A stretch of DNA of 64,000 nt, from assembly GCF_012489685.1 (NCBI RefSeq), contig NC_080044.1, positions 81,950,732 through 82,014,731 of the forward strand, read 5' to 3'. Under the pieces are notes generated by a model. The model saw only the letters and a list, made by a program, of their open reading frames with translations. It was not told where the DNA came from and searched no databases. This DNA is from Lotus japonicus (lineage: Eukaryota; Streptophyta; Magnoliopsida; Fabales; Fabaceae). Positions within the stretch are counted from its first letter, which is position 1. Each line of letters opens with the position of its first letter. Shown in pieces: positions 11,570-23,424 of this stretch. The translations under genes were made by a program, and so were the position numbers.

Positions 11570-14500
11570 ATGGCTTGTTCAATTCGACCCACTCTCACTT
11601 CCTTTAGGTTTTCTTCAACTCGCTCCCTCTTCAACCCCTCTCCCTCACTCTCTTTCCTCCATCTATCCTCTGGTAACTCCTCTTATTATCCTTATCTTCA
11701 ATTTCTCAATAATTCTTGGTTAATATATCTATTTTAATGCTGATAACTCAACAATACTGCATAATTTTGATGATTTCAATTTGTTTTGTTATCCAGCAGT
11801 TCCACAATCTCATAGTTTTGGCCTGAAAGCAACCAGGCTGGTGAGACAAGATGGAAACTCAGTGAGAGCCATGGCGTCGCAGTCGGTTGCGGCGGCTGCT
11901 TCGCAAGAGAATGTGCTGGATTGGGTCAAACAGGACAAGCGGAGGATGCTTCATGTTGTGTACAGAGTTGGGGACCTGGACAGGACTATAAAGTAGTACA
12001 CCATTGATTCAAATTCAAATTCATTGAAAAAACAAACTAGTAGCTTTTTGTGGAGTGTGTATTTTTTACTCTTGGTGGTTTCAGATTTTATACAGAATGC
12101 TTGGGAATGAAGTTACTAAGGAAGCGTGACATACCGGAGGAAAGATATACTAATGCCTTTCTCGGATACGGGCCTGAGGACTCTCATTTTGTTGTTGAAC
12201 TTACATACAGTAAGGCTCTCACTATGTGCCTGTTTGGATACAATTACAAACTTATTGGAGCTTATCTACTTGAAAAACACACTAGATAAGCTCCAACAAG
12301 TGCTATTTAGTTTGCATCCAAACGGATTCTATGTACATTATGAAGTAAGTTATATACATGCTAGTGCACAGAAAGCTTTCGATTAATGTTCATCTTTCAT
12401 TTAACAACATTACAGACTATGGAGTTGACAAGTATGATATTGGAGCTGGATTTGGTCATTTTGGTATTGCTGTTGATGATGTAAGTTTTTTCTCCAAACA
12501 TTAGTACCTATTACTATGACACTATCCTTTATTAGCTTCTTTGAACTCTCATACCGTGGTCATTCCTGGTGATTTGTGGCTTTAATTCTTAATCTCATGT
12601 GACTTGTCCAGTTGTATATTCATTATTCTCTTTGGGAGGGTTGTGGGGTGGAGGTGCTGTTTTGCTTATTGCTTATTCTCTATTGGTCGTTTGACAAACA
12701 TGTATGCTGGAATTTTTTTGTCTATATGATCCTTTTTAGATTGCAAAAACAGTGGAGCTAATAAGAGCCAAGGGTGGCAAAATAACTAGAGAGCCTGGTC
12801 CTGTTAAGGGAGGCAAAACAGTGATTGCATTTATTGAAGACCCTGATGGTTACAAATTCGAACTTTTGGAAAGAGGCCCTACTCCTGAGCCATTGTGCCA
12901 AGTAATGCTTCGAGTCGGAGATCTTAACCGTTCCATAGAATTTTATGAGAAGGTGAGGGTCAATGCTATTTTGTGTTGTTCCAACTTCAAAGTTTTTCCC
13001 TTCACACAACATCTAAACATTTATGGTTGTTTACCATTTAGGCTTTTGGGATGGAGCTGCTTCGCACACGAGATAATCCAGAGTACAAGGTATGGTGACT
13101 TCTCTTATGTTCTTTACTTTTTGTCTGAAATATTTGTAATTAACATGCCTACTACTCAATGGTTAAGATGAGTTAAATTCAGGTTTATAAGAGATTGTGT
13201 AATTTTGATGCCTACACTTTCTTTCTGATGCAAATCCTGGTACAATTAAGCTTTAGGATAGGAGGTTGGATCCTTTTCTAATCAATCCTCTAAGATTTGA
13301 TGATACTTTGCATGGATTGGGCTATACTGCGATGTATACTTGTTTTGAATATATGCATGCTGGATTTCTTTATCAGTTTTAGGTCCCATCTTGCTTGTTT
13401 TGATGGACCAAAACTGTTTCCCAGCACCTTATTTGATACTTTAGGCACGTGCTTACTACCTTAATTTCACTGATGATCCTCTGATGACCTTTTTCTTGGG
13501 CAGTATACTATAGCAATGCTCGGTTATGGTCCTGAAGATAAAAGTACTGTTCTAGAGTTGACTTACAATTATGGAGTCACTGAATACGATAAAGGAAATG
13601 CTTATGCTCAGGTAAGCAGAAGTTCCTCTCTTCTCCAATTCTTCAATTTTATGGAGTCTGCTGAAGAGGTTTTCATTGCTGCATTTTTTATATCATATTT
13701 TATTTTCTGTATTAATGGAGAGTGGAGACTGCTGTAGTTCTCATTTTCTATTGAAATTTTTTACTCTATTTTTATGTCCACAGTTCCATGCCTCTATTTG
13801 GAACATAATTTCATTAATTATCTTTTCTTCCACCTTTTACAGATTGCAATTGGCACAGATGATGTGTACAAAACTGCGGAAGCAATTAAACTAGCCGGGG
13901 GGAAGATTACTCGGGAACCTGGACCATTACCTGGTATCAGCACAAAAATTACTGCATGCTTGGATCCTGATGGTTGGAAGTCGGTATGTCTCTTTCAACT
14001 TTATATTTAATGTGTCAAAGACCAATCTTCCAAAAGTTTAAGCTAGATATCGAAGGCTCGGGAATATCTAAGACATTACTGCATGCAAGAGCTTGTTGGG
14101 TTTAAAGCTTAGTTTATGCATAACTCATTTTCGTTGTGTTAAATTCAACTTTTATATAAAAGAATGGGGATGACAGAGATCAAATTATTAATCACTTGGC
14201 AATAGAGGCTTTGATACCATATTCTGTAAAATCAGGACTGAATTAAATTGATTTCATTGCAATAGTACTGAATAATAATATATTATACGAAATATAGTAT
14301 CACAGGAGAGGAAATGAAGTATCTCTATTCTATCCTAGAATCCCTCAATTCATGGGATCTTTCCTAATCACAATAATCTGTACAGATTACAGATCATTAC
14401 ACAAATTTCCTGAAATGTTTTTTCCTAAAAATATTACACAGTTCTCACACGCTCCCTTTTGCTGGTGAATAGGTGTTTTCTATTCCCAGATTGGATACAA

Positions 14501-15166
14501 TCTTCACAAAATTAAGTTTCAACTTACATGTGCATCAAATGGCTCTTGTGCAAAGTTGTGTTAGATATTAAATCATTTACCCAATAAATTAAGCTTTAGG
14601 AATAGTTATTTCATGACAGGTACCATGTACAGGAGCAAATATGCCAAAAGTTCACTAATGATTTTATATATAACTCCTTGAAGATCATAGTTTTCTTTCA
14701 TCATTTTGACATGAAAAGCTTATTATGGTACCATATAATGGTATTCACACTAATTAAAGTAGTAATACTTTTAAGATGGGAAAAAATATCACGGTATCAA
14801 TATTGGTATTGTGTACTGTTGTCCAACCACTCAGTCACTGAGTCAAAATTCATCCAGGATGATCACCTAAATTTTTGCAAGTGATCATACTTTCAATTCA
14901 AATTTCAGTCTCTTAACAGTTTATTATCTGGGAAGGGGGTATAAACAAGCCTAGATAAAATGATAAATTGATTATTTTCATATTAAGGCCTGCATTTTTC
15001 ATCATTTGTTTATTTCTTATTTAGTACTTTCATTTGTATGTTGTAGAGTCTTCACATTGTTATTCATTTTTACTAGTAATCCTGCTTTTGTGACTAACTA
15101 GTTTTTCCCACCTCTAATGCGCAGGTTTTTGTAGATAATGTTGATTTTGTTAAGGAGTTGGAGTAG
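11570..15166 (+). CDS. Lactoylglutathione lyase (glyoxalase I), two-domain, chloroplastic, 9 exons
   Basis: Exons are 11570-11672, 11797-11992, 12085-12209, 12416-12480, 12740-12952, 13042-13089, 13504-13611, 13843-13983 and 15125-15166. Phases agree and the product is 346 residues, close to the about 350 of plant chloroplast glyoxalase I. The enzyme isomerises the methylglyoxal-glutathione hemithioacetal to S-lactoylglutathione, detoxifying a glycolysis by-product. Residues 1-60 are rich in Ser and hydroxylated residues with few acids, like a transit peptide. Two tandem VOC-fold domains follow: the first starts near [20 protein letters not shown], the second near [19 protein letters not shown]. 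Each contains an [13 protein letters not shown] or [12 protein letters not shown] strand and a [10 protein letters not shown] segment. The internal duplication is typical of this plant type. Intron 8 (13984-15124) is enlarged by an LTR insertion. Confidence 0.95.
14207..14449 (-). mobile_element. LTR plus primer-binding site, truncated retroelement in glyoxalase intron 8
   Basis: On the minus strand a 225-bp segment (14449-14225) starts TGTGAGAAC and ends TTTTACA. Four bases later comes TGGTATCAAAGCC, the initiator-tRNA primer site found inside a 5' LTR. The internal region stops within about 100 bp and no second LTR is visible, so this is a truncated or deleted element. It lies antisense to the gene and outside any exon. 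Confidence 0.55.
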
Positions 15167-17363
15167 AGTATTTAGGTAGATCATCATAGCAATCTTGTGA
15201 GATTGACACCTCTGTGGCTAAGAATTGGTGTTTGAAGAAAAATGTTTTGCATTAGAGAATGTATCATCATATTCAAGTTCGATTTTGTAGATAATGTAAT
15301 AATGATTGTAGCAATGACTCTTGTAGCAAATGTCTTTAACTATATACCATGAAGCAAGCTTGAGAAACACATCTTTTATACCCTTCGTGAGTTCCTCAGG
15401 AGGACAAACTTTTGTGGTTGCTCACTCTGAATGTTTCAGGAGCGTATCACAGTTACCTATTGAAAAATGAAAATAATGTTTTTTAATAGAAATCACATGA
15501 TCCTTTCTTTCTTCCGAAATGTTTCGTGATAATTCTTAAGTGAGTAACTTCGTATGGCTTGAAGTTTTTCTGTGACAAATTGACAATGTCCTCGTGAGAT
15601 GCTTGAATAATCAATCAGGATGTGATTGGCATATTGACAATAAAAAGGAGGGGATTGATATGGAGGATAGTGGTGAAAGTTGAAAGAATAACTTGGATCT
15701 GCAACCCTGTTTTTCAACTAATAAGTTTGTCTTCCCTAAAATTCCCACCCGACGTTATTTGCAGTCTGCCCGCCTCATGCTTAAAAGATAAATTGTCCAA
15801 AATAGTTACTTCTCCCGGGTTAACAACCGCTCCTTATACCGGATATTTCACGCCCTCCAAATCCACCAAACAAGTGAAAAATTCCTTACACGCTCCGGAT
15901 CCAATCAAACTATAAACCAGGTTCGTCACATTTTCTAAAATGGGTTAATCTTTTTTAAGATGACACCCTATACCTTAAGAGCTCCTTTAGTACGCCGTAT
16001 TAGATATGATAGTATAAACTTATACAATACATTATGGATTTATCCATTGTTTGGTGCTCACATTGTATTGTATAAGCTTATACATCAATCTCCTCTTATA
16101 CATTAAAATGATGGATTATTTAATCCACTCTATAAATGATGGATAAGACATGATAAAAAAACAATGTATAAACTACTCAATATATTTTAATCAACCGCCA
16201 CCACAATCACCCTCCACCGTCACCGCCTCCATCACTACCACCACCATCGTCACTGGCACCACTATCGTCGCCGGCACCATCGTCGTCGCTGCCACCACAA
16301 CCACCATCCACCACCACCGCCTCCACCACTACCACCACCACCGACACGCTCTAGTCATCGTTATCGCCACTACGACACTACCACCACCTCCCTCCACCAT
16401 CACCGTCGCCACTACCACCGCCACCACTGTCGCCGCCGCCACCACCATGCTCCGCCACCGCCACCATCGTTGATACCTTCATACCACGCCGCCGCCACCA
16501 ACACCACGATCCACCACCATTGCGACCACCGCCACTACCACCACCACTGCCACCGCCACCACCACCCACCATCATTGCCACCATCATCACCTTCCAATTC
16601 CACCACTACCACACCACCTATGTCGCCACCAAATTATACAGTGTATGATCAAACGCTGTATAGTATTAAAATTTTATCAGACCTTATCATATCAGGCCTC
16701 ATACAATCAGACCTTATACTATTAGGCCTTATACTATAAAGTGTACCAAACATGCCCTAAAATAAGTTTATATTCATCATTAAATTTGTAAAATAGGTAA
16801 ATTAGAAATTTAAAATCCTTATTTTGTAAAGGCAATATTTCTTAGAAGATAATATTATGAAAGTAAATAAAACAAGAAATAAGTAAACCAATGTTTGCAG
16901 AACCGGTCGAGGTATTGGTTTAAGGTTTAAAAGTTCAACCGCGGTTAAACCGTACCTAATTAAATAACTATATTTTACCACTTTAAAGTGTTACTAAATT
17001 CACCTAAACATTTTTTTATATACATAATAACAAACTAGTTTCATTTTAATATAATTGAGTGATGATGGGCTTGATGGGCAGCCCAGAACATATTAAACCC
17101 TAATATTACCACCTTCAGGCACTTTACCTAAGAAAATATTAATAACGCAGCAAACGTGAAAAATAAAAGAAGAGGAGCAGTCTTGCAAGGTGAAACCCAC
17201 CTCCCACTCTTCATCTCCTTCTTGCATACGAGCCGAACCGGCGACACCAGCGGGCAAGTGAGTAGTAACTATAGACTGCGAGGAGGTGGTGGCGGCACCA
17301 GCACAACGTCCGTTTTGCCCCGGCGATTGACCCTTGAGGGTTTGAGTTCAGAGTCTTCAATCA
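15167..17363. other. Intergenic between glyoxalase and methyltransferase genes
   Basis: The first 150-300 bases probably hold the glyoxalase 3' untranslated region. From about 15980 to 16760 lies a repeat unit with a CCA-rich core. The last 200 bases before 17364 are GC-richer and likely include the methyltransferase promoter and leader. No other gene was seen. Confidence 0.55.
15980..16760. repeat. Degenerate terminal-inverted-repeat element with (CCA/CCG)n core
   Basis: About 440 bp (16193-16636) is almost pure CCA/CCG/TCA triplets. It is flanked by AT-rich arms containing tatagtataa-like words. The outer edges, gagctcctttagtacgccgta on the left and a right end reading inward gggcatgtttggtacacttta, are imperfect inverted copies like those of plant MITEs. 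Frames running through the core encode only Thr/His/Pro runs and are not genes. Confidence 0.4.
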
Positions 17364-19677
17364 ATGGGAAAGGGTGGTGATGATGACGAAACCCAGAAGC
17401 ACAACAACAACAACAAAAAGCGCAAACTAGTTTTCCCTTACGGCAACTACAAGACTTACTACGGCTATCGAGTATGTATTCAATCTTCTTCCCAATGAGC
17501 TAGTGTTTTGCTGTGTGATTGATGTTTTATCAATTTGATTATGTTTCAGCTTGCTCAAGGCATGGATGAAGATCCTCGCTTGAAAGTGTTGAGGAAAGAG
17601 TGGTTTCAAGGCAAAGACTGTCTTGATATTGGCTGCAACAATGGGTTAATCACCATCCAGATTGCTCACAAGTTTCACTGCCGGACCATTCTTGGAATTG
17701 ACATTGACTCTGATCGAGTTCAGGATGCATATTGGAATCTGAGAAAAACAGCTAGATCCAAATCTGCCCCTGCGAAAGCCTCCAAACTTGAGGACAAGGA
17801 CCATTCAGAGAACAATGTTGCGGTGGTGTCTAATGCCGATACAGATGAGACTTCAAAAGAACCATCTTCTTCGGAGCAAATTGATCTGATGGATATAGTT
17901 TCATTTAAACGAGAGAATTTTGTTCAGAGTTGGCACCCACCCGGAAAGCACTATGATACAATTCTTTGGTAACTTGTTGTTGGTTTGTTTTAACTAAATA
18001 AAACTTTGTAAGGGAGGAAGGTAGAAATTTGCCAGTCCCTGTGTCTTTTAGGATGCTAACAGTCCTGTTTAAAATTGTGTCTTTGAAATTTCTTTTTGAG
18101 GTCCTTTCCAGCCTTTTTTTGGGTTGACTTCTACATGATAGTTACTATCTGAATGGATTACCTTCATGTTATAGTTTTGTATGTTTTAGTGCCCAGAATT
18201 ATATAAATTTGCCCTCTCCAGCTTGAGTGCACTTGCCTTCATATTTGCCAAGCCTTTGCTTCATTTTCATTTATTTGCTTGACATGTCCTCTCTGCTATG
18301 GAATTCATATTATTTGAATTTGATTATTTAAATTAATATCCAATGCATCTGTGAGAAAATAAATTACCTTTTGACATGCAGTTTGAGTGTCTCAAAATGG
18401 ATACATCTAAATTGGGGGGATGACGGTTTAATTACATTATTTTCAGAGACTTGGAAGCTGCTCAAACCTGTAAGTATCATCTCCTTCCATCTACTCTTTG
18501 AAGTTTTAATTGCTTATATAAAAAGTGTTGTTGGACAAAGAAAAAGGCATGATATATGGGACCTATCTAGCTAGAGGAAGTGGTTTATATGGTGAATTAA
18601 GAATTAGACTAAAATTCATGGCTGCATATGTTCTATTCTAAACAGCCCACAACTATCGCCTTCTATTCTATTTATCTCGGTAATCATGGATGCTTTCTTC
18701 TTCACTCTTTCTCAAGGCCCCATGTCTCCACTCTATTCCAATGCCTTTTTTCTGTTCTTCTATCTGTTCCAGCTACGATTCATTTCTTAACTTGACTGAT
18801 TAGTAGTGCACATGTTCTCTGGTAAACCACGCACGAACATCCCTACGTTTCTCTAAATCTATTATGTTGTATATGTAAAACCTTTTATCTTCTGAGCAGG
18901 GTGGCATTTTTGTGTTGGAACCTCAGCCATGGAATTCATATGTAAGCAATCGTGATGTCTCTGAGGTAACAATTAGCTTGCCTTTTGTGACTATCAATCT
19001 TATATTTCAAAGAGTTCTGAGAAGGGGAAACCTAGCTAACTTATTAAATTTACTGTAGAGATTTCTTGGAACTATTCATTTTGTAAATTTTCTGCATGGC
19101 GTGGAATCATTTCCTGAAATCTTAATCTATGCTGTTTAGGGTTTTGCTTGTGAATAAAGCAAATCTTAGCTTAAATGGATAGACGTCCTTCTGTTTTTTC
19201 TTCTTCCATAGTTCTATTTTATGTTCGGGGAACAACTAATGCATTAGTGCATTATCAAAATGCAAATGTATGAATTTTTGGTTATGCTTTTAAGTTTCCT
19301 TACCCCTAGCCAGATATCACTTGCTAAATATAAGAAATGGGGTTATCAAATCATCAATTTTTTTTTTCATTATGCAGACCACCATTGCCAACTTCGGCAA
19401 TATTATGTTTCGTCCAGAACAGTTTCAGGAAATACTGCTAGATAAGGTTTGTATCAAGTATTTGTTTGGAATGTTGCTTTCCGTATTTCAAGTTTGCTCA
19501 ACTAGCAATAAACAAGCATTTCTTCTTCTTTGCCTATTTATTACACTCTTATTCAGATTCTAACAGGCAATATTTAACTCATTGTAGATTGGATTTAGAA
19601 CAGTAGAAGATATCACTTCAGGGTTGACTGGTACCAAGGCTGGTTTCAATAGGCCAATTTTGGTTTTTCAGAAATGA
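17364..19677 (+). CDS. Bin3/MePCE-type RNA 5'-phosphate methyltransferase (probable), 6 exons
   Basis: Exons are 17364-17471, 17550-17968, 18382-18469, 18900-18965, 19378-19446 and 19588-19677. Splice phases agree and the product is 279 residues. The Bin3 family transfers methyl from S-adenosylmethionine to RNA 5' phosphates: human MEPCE caps 7SK, and BCDIN3D acts on a tRNA or pre-miRNA. Visible motifs are a basic nuclear-type KKRK at residues 18-21, FPYGNYKTYYGYR just before exon 2, the SAM-binding motif I CLDIGCNNGLIT at 60-71, the acidic motif II GIDIDSDRV, and the family signature LCLSVSKWIHLNWGDDG at about 175-191. An acidic, Ser-rich insert of about 60 residues separates motif II from the signature, as is common in this family. 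The RNA substrate in plants is not evident from sequence. It converges with the poly(A) polymerase gene, with 942 bp between the stop codons. Confidence 0.93.
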
Positions 19678-20389
19678 TACATGTAGTAAGTCAGCTGCAG
19701 AGTCAAAGTTATTTAATATGGAGTCATTCTTCCCCATAGAGAAGCGTCTGTTACATTTTTTGAAGTCGGTAATGGTTACTTGCGATGAAGCTAATGTTCA
19801 TATGTGTATGTTTTTGTCCATTGTGAATGATGGCAGTGAAGCAAATTTTTTGTTGATAGGGGCTTGAATGTAGAGAATGGAAATACAAACTTGTATGTCT
19901 TTTGTGTATTTTGCCACTAGTATGTCAATTTGATTCTCTCATTATCAGTAAAATCAAAGAAAAGGAAGTAATGAATGTCTTTTTAAGTTCAGATTAAGAA
20001 GAAAAAATAAGAAATGCAAATTCATACCAACATATTGATAATTTCTCACCGTTTTTTAACCACATCATTTGAGATAAGGATATCATCTAAGTTCTATCTA
20101 ATACATACTAAAATAACTACCAACATCAAGAAGCAAATATACACGGATCTGACCAAGTTTTGAGCAATTTTGACACATATTTCAGACAATCACACTCAAT
20201 TAGTAAAAGCTGGTAGTATGATCTATTATTGCTGCAGAATGACTGAAAATGTTCCAAATTGATATATTAAGAGGTTACCCACAAGCTCCTCCAAGGCCCT
20301 ACTAGAGTATATAGATTAGTTGAACAAGTGGTTTTTGTTTTAGAAACAACTGGTTCTACTGCTGCTGCAGACGTTGAGTTTGAAGAGTC

Positions 20390-20619
20390 CAAGTTGCCTT
20401 GACTTGATTTCTACACTCAAGATCATCTTCAAGCTCATCAGATTCTCTAGATGTATCACTCCGAATTTCTCAAGTCATCCGTGCTATATGTTGTGCTCGC
20501 TTTCCCTTCCTATCATCATTTGCTCCTAATACAACCACTTTATCTTATTGATACTTTTCTGCTTGCCCATTGCCACTTTGCCAGAAATAATTAACTCTGA
20601 ATTTGCTTTCTCTCCCAAG
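20390..20619 (-). pseudogene. Relic of the poly(A) polymerase C-terminal tail
   Basis: Reading on past the stop at 20620-20622 in the same frame gives SGNGQAEKYQ, a TAA at 20545-20547, then DKVVVLGANDDRKGKRA, another stop, then, in a shifted frame, acidic Ser-rich SRESDELEDDLEC-like sequence. The pattern of a gly/asn stretch followed by KVVVLG...DDRK.KRA matches, from family knowledge, the nuclear-localisation tail of full-length plant PAPs. At least two stops and a frameshift separate it from the gene. Confidence 0.65.
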
Positions 20620-23424
20620 TTAGTTTAGGCTGGTGGAAGGTTGAACACCTCCAGGATAGACAAAGTTAGGTATCTTACAACGTTTTACATGGGAGACCTT
20701 GATATCCATTCCAGGTTTCCGTAGAGTGTACATGTTGATAGTGTGCTTAAATTTTTCAATAGCTAATCTTATATCAAATTGTTCACCTTCATTGAAAGGA
20801 CCCTGCTTCCGTTGCAGACCCATGAAGTAATAGCAGTGTAAAGGTCTTGATTTGTCAGAAAAGTCACCAGGATGTTGATGACATTGAAGCATGACAGAAG
20901 TGTGCTTCTCAATCTAGATGTTTAACAGACAATGAAGTTAGGTTATTTATATCTAAAGATCATAAATAGAAGCAGAGGTGAGAAAGAAAATAAGGAAACA
21001 ACAAACAATATGTGCATGTTTGGATACACGATGAAAAATCACGGTGAGTCACAACTTCCTTTGATTAAAAATCATGGTGATTCATGATAGTTTTTCACTG
21101 TGTATCTAAACATACCCTAACAACACAAACCTTCAATGTCAACATGCGCAGACGAGACTTAACCAAACCATTCCATTCTCTAAGATCATCCACATTTTCT
21201 GCAGAAATAACTATCTGCAAATAATTCTTATAAGCTTCAGAAAAGGGATAAGACTCAAAAAGAGTATCCCAATCAGCCTTGCTAGCCTCCATAGCCTAAA
21301 AATATCAGAAACATCACATTAAGCAATCTTAATAACAAGTATAATTATAAATTAAATCATTATTAATTAAGTATTGGCCAACCTTTACAGAAAACACAAC
21401 AAACATGCTAGTATATTTCTGGAATCGTAGCTCAAACATGCACAAAATAAAGAATCATACCTCACATATTTCACTCCCTCTCTGAAACTCATCCTTCATA
21501 ATACGCAATGTACTTGAAGACACATTGTAACTAGAATTCCAGCAAGGATAAACAGGAGTAATTATCGGCATCCGATGGGATCTATCCCTAGGATATTTTC
21601 TAGGATCCCAAACTTGAAGTCCAAGAGATCCTTCTTCAATAGGACAAATCATTACAGGATTTGGCCAACGCCACTGAGTATATACCCTGAAAAACTGAGA
21701 CACTAACATATTCGGCAGTGCATTGGGAAATAGCTGACATATTCGAGCTATAAGCAATGCATAGTTTATACCACCAAGAAAACCAGTAGCCTGGGCACAA
21801 CATATGAAGAAGCATTAGGAAAATCAGAACATAACAAATAACAGTGAATAAATTCAGGTCAAACAGAAAAGAACACCAAAGATATCATCTAGAGTAGGAG
21901 CTTTGACATACATTTGAATAAACTCCACGACGCTTCGCCCATAGCCTAATGCATCTCAATGCCATTTGAAAATTCTGCATTTCATAAACAGAAACGCAAT
22001 CAATGAAGAAAGTCACAGAAAGCTGAAGATAACTTCTCTTGTCTTTAAAATTTATATACACTACCTGAATATTTGGAACCAAATGCAAGATTTTATCGGT
22101 CATTCGACAACTATTAAGACTACGAACAGTTTGTTCGTCTGCATTTTGTAATACTGAGTCCTGTGAAATATCCAAGTCCTGTCCAACAACAGAAAAAACA
22201 TACCATTAAGTGGTATGCAATAGGTATTATCACCCTTCAAATTAAATTAAAAGAGTGACAAATGGAAGTATGGAACAACTTGAACCTATTAATCTCACAT
22301 AAATCACTTACTTCCGGAATAACCAACAAGGATAATCTTGCATAAATGAGATCTATAGAAACACCATTGACCTTGAACTTCATCAGCGGAACAGAAGCAT
22401 TAGGTACAGGGTGCAACTCTGTTACTTCTGGCATCTCAGATAACACTTTAGGTAGCTGGCCAAAGAAATCCTTCTAAGGCCAATTCAAATAAAAAGAATG
22501 GGAAGAATTATAATACATCTGTGGATGCATATATAGGTCCCACACATATAGCGTCTATATCTGCTCCAGGACCATGCACCTGCAAAATTTGAATTAAAAT
22601 GGTAATAGTCAAAGCATAATGCAAGATGCAGAGATAGTGAGAAGGGTTTGGAAGATAAAACAGCTTCTTAATCATACCCCAAGCCCATAGGAGCCAAAGG
22701 TAAAAACCTTGGCATTTGCTTCTTGTACCACTTGTTTGTCAAGTTCCTTAGCATGGCTAATGGTTTTGACCCAAACCTTCACAATCTAATTCATTTTACA
22801 ACATCACATCCAAAACAAATGAATTCATAAGGAGCTCCACTGCATATCATAGATGGTATAAGATGAAATGCAACAATAAAATATTCAATTCCACAAAAGA
22901 TACATGCACTAGAATATTTCCCAAGAAGCCATATTCTTTCCTATCCCTCAATTTCTCAGTATGGCAATCACAATGTGTTTCGATTGTCCGGGCGCATACT
23001 ATGCAAAGCATGGTAACTCCATAAGCTACACTTTGTTCTTCACCAATAAGGAATTATAAGAATTCCTAGTGCAGAACCAAACAGACTGAGAGTATTCAAT
23101 GCTATCAACAAAATAAACTCAACCTGGACTAGCCTTCCAATCACTTCCTCCCTACTAATTGCCTCCTGCTGATTCTCATACAAACCGGCATCTTGCAAGT
23201 ACTGAAAATCCAGAATCCAATTTCAGCACAAAAATAAAACTTGTAAAAAGCTCAAAAACCAAGAAGAATTCAAATTATAGCAGCACAAACAGAACCTTCT
23301 CAAGTTCAAGGGTCTTGATCACATCATATTCAGTTGGTTCACTCAATGAGATGGGTTCTGTTATTCCATATTGTTGCTGCTGCTGCTGCACAATATTGTG
23401 ATTGCTCAGTCCAGAACTCCTCAT
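20620..23424 (-). CDS. Poly(A) polymerase, canonical nuclear family, C-terminally truncated, 10 exons
   Basis: Exons are 23424-23296, 23201-23124, 22785-22678, 22579-22517, 22473-22312, 22178-22065, 21974-21912, 21790-21461, 21295-21131 and 20913-20620. All are GT/AG and in phase, giving 501 residues. The enzyme adds poly(A) tails to mRNA. The nucleotidyltransferase motif [16 protein letters not shown] ends at residue 114, giving catalytic Asp112 and Asp114. The third acid is Asp167 in [11 protein letters not shown]. The central domain ([30 protein letters not shown]) and RNA-binding domain follow. Usual plant nuclear PAPs have an Arg after FGSY; here it is Gly103. They are about 700 residues long with a basic, Ser-rich tail carrying nuclear signals; this one stops right after FVYPGGVQP. 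Downstream bases still encode a decayed tail. A short pollen-type PAP such as Arabidopsis PAPS3 is the nearest functional analogue. Exon 1 encodes a Gln run. Confidence 0.9.
21011..21117. mobile_element. Short MITE in PAP intron 9
   Basis: The left end tgtgcatgtttggatacacg and the right end, read inward gggtatgtttagatacaca, are inverted near-copies about 107 bp apart. Both are followed inward by gtgaaaaa-like words. This gggtatgtttggatacac type is common in plants. It lies in intron 9 (20914-21130). Confidence 0.55.

Noticed and set aside
16150..16739. Thr/His/Pro-rich and Gly-rich frames in the CCA block
   Set aside because: All are translations of a triplet repeat; open in several frames on both strands, with no start context or splice support.
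17156..17380. Upstream frame overlapping the methyltransferase start
   Set aside because: It opens at an ATG about 200 bp upstream, but I cannot show the transcript reaches it, so I did not call it a regulatory uORF.
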